DNA from: an uncultured Desulfobacterium sp.
Lineage (GTDB): Bacteria > Desulfobacterota > Desulfobacteria > Desulfobacterales > Desulfobacteraceae
Reading direction: 5' to 3'
DNA: 8,515 nucleotides
Assembly (NCBI GenBank): GCA_937124525.1
Contig: CAKZLA010000214.1
Span: 1 to 8,515 of the forward strand
The translations under genes were made by a program, and so were the position numbers. Positions 6,258 through 8,515 of the stretch are shown piece by piece (position 1 is the stretch's first letter; each line of letters opens with the position of its first letter). Under the pieces are notes generated by a model. It was not told where the DNA came from and did no database searches. It saw only the letters and a list, made by a program, of their open reading frames with translations.

Positions 6258-6944
6258 CTATTCCCTGAAGCGATATCCCACGCCCCGGACGGTTTCAATG
6301 AGAGAGGCATGGGTTTTTAATTTTTTCCGCAATCCCACAATGATCACATCCACACTTCTTTCAGTGACAGCATAATTGTCCCCATGGATTGCATCAACGA
6401 TTTGATTTCGGGTGAACACCCATCCTTTTTTGTTTGTTAGAAAAGAGAGCAGTTCAAATTCAGAAACCGTCAGGTCCATGGCCTCTCCCATGAGGGTGAC
6501 CACATGACGTTTTCTGTCAATGATTAGGTCCCCCTCCTGTTTGATGTCCGGTGCATCCATGGCATCTTTTTTGCGACGACGCAGGATGGCCCGGATTCTT
6601 GCAATGAGAATTTTTGGGCTGAAGGGCTTGGAGATGTAATCATTTGCCCCCAGTTCCAGGCCTGTAACGATATCGCTTTCTTCTCCCTTTGCCGTGAGCA
6701 TGACAATGGGCAGCTCATGGGCGCTGGCTTGACTTCTCAGGTATCGGGTGACTTCAAGGCCATCAATTCCAGGAAGCATCAGATCCAGTACAATGAGATC
6801 CGGCTGGGAACGGGTGGCTATTTTAATGGCCTCCTCACCCGTCTTTGCCGTCAAGATGACATATCCTTCATGGGTTAAATTATATTTGATCAGTTCCAGG
6901 ATGTCTTCTTCATCATCCACAATCAGAATAGTTTCTTTTGCCAT
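6258..6944 (-). CDS. phoB: Phosphate-regulon response regulator PhoB (OmpR/PhoB family)
   Basis: This 228-residue regulator matches the normal PhoB length. The receiver domain (about 4-120) has acidic residues Asp10 and Asp11, phosphorylation site Asp54 in LIVLDLMLPG, switch Thr84 and Lys106 in SKPFSP. A winged-helix DNA-binding domain (about 134-227) contains the conserved SEFELL and the RSVDV-GLRKKL recognition region, ending ETVRGVGYRF. When phosphorylated by PhoR it would bind Pho boxes and activate pst and other phosphate-starvation genes. The ATG at 6944 has GGAAGAG about six bases upstream. It is followed by phoR after 22 bases and preceded by a 329-bp gap after phoU, so it may have its own promoter. 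The assignment to PhoB instead of another OmpR-type regulator rests on the PhoR partner and the pstB-phoU neighbours. Confidence 0.93.
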   Translation of the reverse strand: MAKETILIVDDEEDILELIKYNLTHEGYVILTAKTGEEAIKIATRSQPDLIVLDLMLPGIDGLEVTRYLRSQASAHELPIVMLTAKGEESDIVTGLELGANDYISKPFSPKILIARIRAILRRRKKDAMDAPDIKQEGDLIIDRKRHVVTLMGEAMDLTVSEFELLSFLTNKKGWVFTRNQIVDAIHGDNYAVTERSVDVIIVGLRKKLKTHASLIETVRGVGYRFRE

Positions 6945-7273
6945 TTTATCTCTTCCTGTGTTTAGCCTGAGTTGCTGATTTAAGTATTGGCGATGGATGT
7001 CAGGCTTGTGTTCTGATTAAGCCTGTAAACTTAAACAAAAGTCTGGCTTGATCATAACGTCGACCACCTTGTGGTGGAATTTTAATAGTGAAGAATAAGT
7101 GCTGCTATTCCAAAGATCTGTGATAATTGGAAATTTATCTCCAGTATAGTGGCCCATCTTATGATCAATCCCCAAAAATCTCAATAATGCAAGCCCGATG
7201 TTTGAAATCGGCGGGGCATGAAAATCAGTCCAGCATGGTCCCATTATCACCCACCGACCCATCAATCACTTTT
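6945..7273. other. phoU-phoB intergenic gap, no convincing gene
   Basis: The gap is 329 bp in an otherwise tightly packed operon. A minus-strand frame of 82 codons (7017-7265) starts at TTG with no ribosome-binding site and shows no family I recognise, so I do not call it a gene. Short symmetrical elements are CCGAT-N7-ATCGG (7195-7211), CCACC-N4-GGTGG (7064-7077) and the repeat at 7001-7025; none is followed by a T run that would make a clear terminator. A TATACT hexamer on the minus strand (about plus 7145-7150) could be a -10 element. An internal promoter for phoBR or an eroded insertion would both explain the extra length. Confidence 0.45.
7001..7025. repeat. 7-bp inverted repeat upstream of phoB
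   Basis: CAGGCTT (7001-7007) and AAGCCTG (7019-7025) are perfect complements across an 11-base centre. They lie 57-81 bases upstream of the phoB start. A third AGCCTG occurs at 6964-6969, closer to phoB. On the minus strand CTGACAT adjoins the repeat and resembles one half of a Pho box, but the second half at the expected 11-bp spacing is missing. It could be an operator or leader hairpin. Confidence 0.35.
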
Positions 7274-7921
7274 TCACGTATGCCGGATAATTTCCCCTTC
7301 AATGAGATAGATCACCTCTTCTGCAATATTGGTGCTGTGATCACCGATGCGCTCCAAGTGCCTTGAAATCAGGTACATGTTAATTATTTCACTTACCATT
7401 TCCGGATGTTTCTGGATATCTTTTTTCATGGAATCATAGGCTTCATTTCTCATGAGATTGACCTTTTTATCCATATCCCGGACATCATAGGCCATGTCCA
7501 CGTTCCAGCGCACCAGGGCATCCAGACTCAATTTCAGCATTTTTGATGCCTGGTTGGCCATGGCGGTATAGTCATATTTGAACTTGTCAGGGTCATGGGA
7601 AGAGGTTTCAAAGCGTCGGGCAATGTTGGCCGCATAATCTGCGATTCTCTCCAGATCATTGTTAATTTTAATCACCGCCACCAGAAACCGTAAATCCGTG
7701 GCAACGGGCTGGTATAATGCCAGGATTTTCAGGCACTCTTCTTCCACTTCGATTTCCCGCTGGTCAATCTCAAAGTCCGTATCAATGATTTTCCGGGCCA
7801 GTTGGCTATCAGTGGTTTTAATGGCATGCATGGCCTGTTGAAGGCGATGTTCCACCATGGCCCCAAGGGACAAAAGTTCTTTTTTAATTTTTTCTATTTC
7901 ATTCTGCAGGTGCCCTGCCAT
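7274..7921 (-). CDS. phoU: Phosphate transport system regulatory protein PhoU
   Basis: This 215-residue all-helical cytoplasmic protein has the family's usual size. Two PhoU repeats are visible through their metal-binding/helix motifs, DLERIAD at 89-95 (followed by AANIA) and LERIGDH at 189-195 (followed by STNIAEE). PhoU links the Pst transporter to PhoR and keeps the kinase off when phosphate is plentiful. The ATG at 7921 is preceded by AAGGAGA at seven bases. It begins 12 bases after the pstB stop codon, so the two genes share a transcript. I see no truncation or missing motif. The location between pstB and phoB supports the role. Confidence 0.95.
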   Translation of the reverse strand: MAGHLQNEIEKIKKELLSLGAMVEHRLQQAMHAIKTTDSQLARKIIDTDFEIDQREIEVEEECLKILALYQPVATDLRFLVAVIKINNDLERIADYAANIARRFETSSHDPDKFKYDYTAMANQASKMLKLSLDALVRWNVDMAYDVRDMDKKVNLMRNEAYDSMKKDIQKHPEMVSEIINMYLISRHLERIGDHSTNIAEEVIYLIEGEIIRHT

Positions 7922-7933
7922 GGGTTTTTCTCC

Positions 7934-8515
7934 TTAACCGAATCGTCCGGTTATATAATCTTCTGTTTGTTTCAATTCCGGTTTTGTGAACAGGGTATCT
8001 GTATCATTGACTTCTATTAATTTGCCCATGTAAAAAAAGGCCGTGCGGTCAGAGACCCTTGCCGCCTGCTGCATATTATGGGTGACAATGATAATGGTCA
8101 ACTTTGAAGAAAGTTCGGTTACCAGGGCTTCAATTTTCTGGGTGGCAATGGGATCAAGGGCTGAGGCAGGCTCATCCATCAAAAGCACCTCAGGGTCCAC
8201 TGCCAGGGCCCGGGCAATGCACAATCGTTGCTGCTGTCCCCCTGAAAGTCCCAGGGCAGATTCATTGAGCCTGTCTTTTACCTCATCCCAGATTGCCGCC
8301 TGCGAAAGGCTTTTCTCAACTATAAGATCCAATACCCTGCGGTTTTTTATTCCGTGAATCCGGGGGCCGTAGGCAATATTGTCATAGATTGACATTGCAA
8401 AGGGGTTGGGAGCCTGGAATACCATACCCATCTTTTTTCTAAGCTGAATTATATCATACTTCCCATAGATGTCTTCATCGTCGTAGAGGATTGTTCCGTC
8501 TACTCTTGTGCCGAT
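7934..8515 (-). CDS. pstB: Phosphate ABC transporter ATP-binding protein PstB (5' end outside window)
   Basis: The C-terminal 193 residues of the high-affinity phosphate importer ATPase are present; the frame runs off the right edge, so about 60 residues including the Walker A loop are missing. What remains is the Q-loop (FQAPNPF), the PstB-typical [15 protein letters not shown], the signature LSGGQQQR, the Walker B segment [13 protein letters not shown], the switch His in [11 protein letters not shown], and the family C-terminus [11 protein letters not shown]. It powers phosphate uptake through PstA and PstC at the inner membrane. The internal ATG at 8431 is not the start, because the frame is open and conserved upstream of it (the segment beginning [18 protein letters not shown]). 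pstS, pstC and pstA probably lie just beyond the right edge. Confidence 0.95.
   Translation of the reverse strand: MGTRVDGTILYDDEDIYGKYDIIQLRKKMGMVFQAPNPFAMSIYDNIAYGPRIHGIKNRRVLDLIVEKSLSQAAIWDEVKDRLNESALGLSGGQQQRLCIARALAVDPEVLLMDEPASALDPIATQKIEALVTELSSKLTIIIVTHNMQQAARVSDRTAFFYMGKLIEVNDTDTLFTKPELKQTEDYITGRFG

Noticed and set aside
6236..6310. N-terminal extension of PhoR overlapping phoB
   Set aside because: It would overlap phoB by more than 50 bases and place 25 atypical residues before the normal basic stretch and membrane helix. The ATG at 6235 has its own ribosome site.
7064..7077. CCACC-TTGT-GGTGG hairpin as terminator of phoU
   Set aside because: No T run follows on the minus strand, and the stem is only five base pairs.
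7017..7265. Minus-strand frame of 82 codons between phoU and phoB
   Set aside because: It starts at TTG without a ribosome-binding site, matches no family I know, and lies in sequence with no clear coding character.

Overview
This window looks like chromosomal DNA of an anaerobic deltaproteobacterium, most likely a Desulfobacterota/Desulfobacterales relative. That placement is an inference from protein style, moderate AT-richness, and the mix of a Pho regulon with a long P5C-dehydrogenase-type enzyme and IS debris; no marker gene is present.

Left third (1-1536): mobile-element debris. A minus-strand gene for a zinc-ribbon, transposase-like protein (18-995) appears to be cut at its C-terminus by the end of another insertion sequence. 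That end, at about 1-74, carries two 14-bp direct repeats 22 bp apart, in the style of IS21-family ends, and supplies the last 18 residues and the stop codon. About 150 bp beyond the 5' end of this element lies a second, diverged copy of the same 5' end (1247-1453), with its start codon changed to ACG and a 21-nt in-frame deletion. Both copies keep a leader hairpin that would mask the Shine-Dalgarno sequence. The hairpin shape is kept although the central palindrome differs in sequence, and this is the most unusual signal in the window.

Middle (1537-4412): a divergent pair. A LysR-type regulator (minus, GTG start at 2433) faces a 543-residue L-glutamate gamma-semialdehyde (1-pyrroline-5-carboxylate) dehydrogenase, PruA (plus, start at 2781). 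The 347-bp intergenic region holds an AT-rich palindrome cluster and candidate back-to-back promoters, as expected for a LysR regulator controlling its neighbour and itself. No proline dehydrogenase is visible nearby.

Right half (4457-8515): the phosphate regulon on the minus strand, in transcription order pstB (5' end outside the window), phoU, a 329-bp gap, phoB, phoR. PstB energises phosphate uptake, PhoU couples transporter state to the kinase, PhoR senses and phosphorylates, and PhoB activates transcription. pruA and phoR converge, with 44 bp between their stop codons. The likely pruA terminator hairpin lies inside the phoR coding sequence. The phoU-phoB gap has no convincing gene but contains a 7-bp inverted repeat upstream of phoB.

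No RNA genes, CRISPR array or phage genes were seen.
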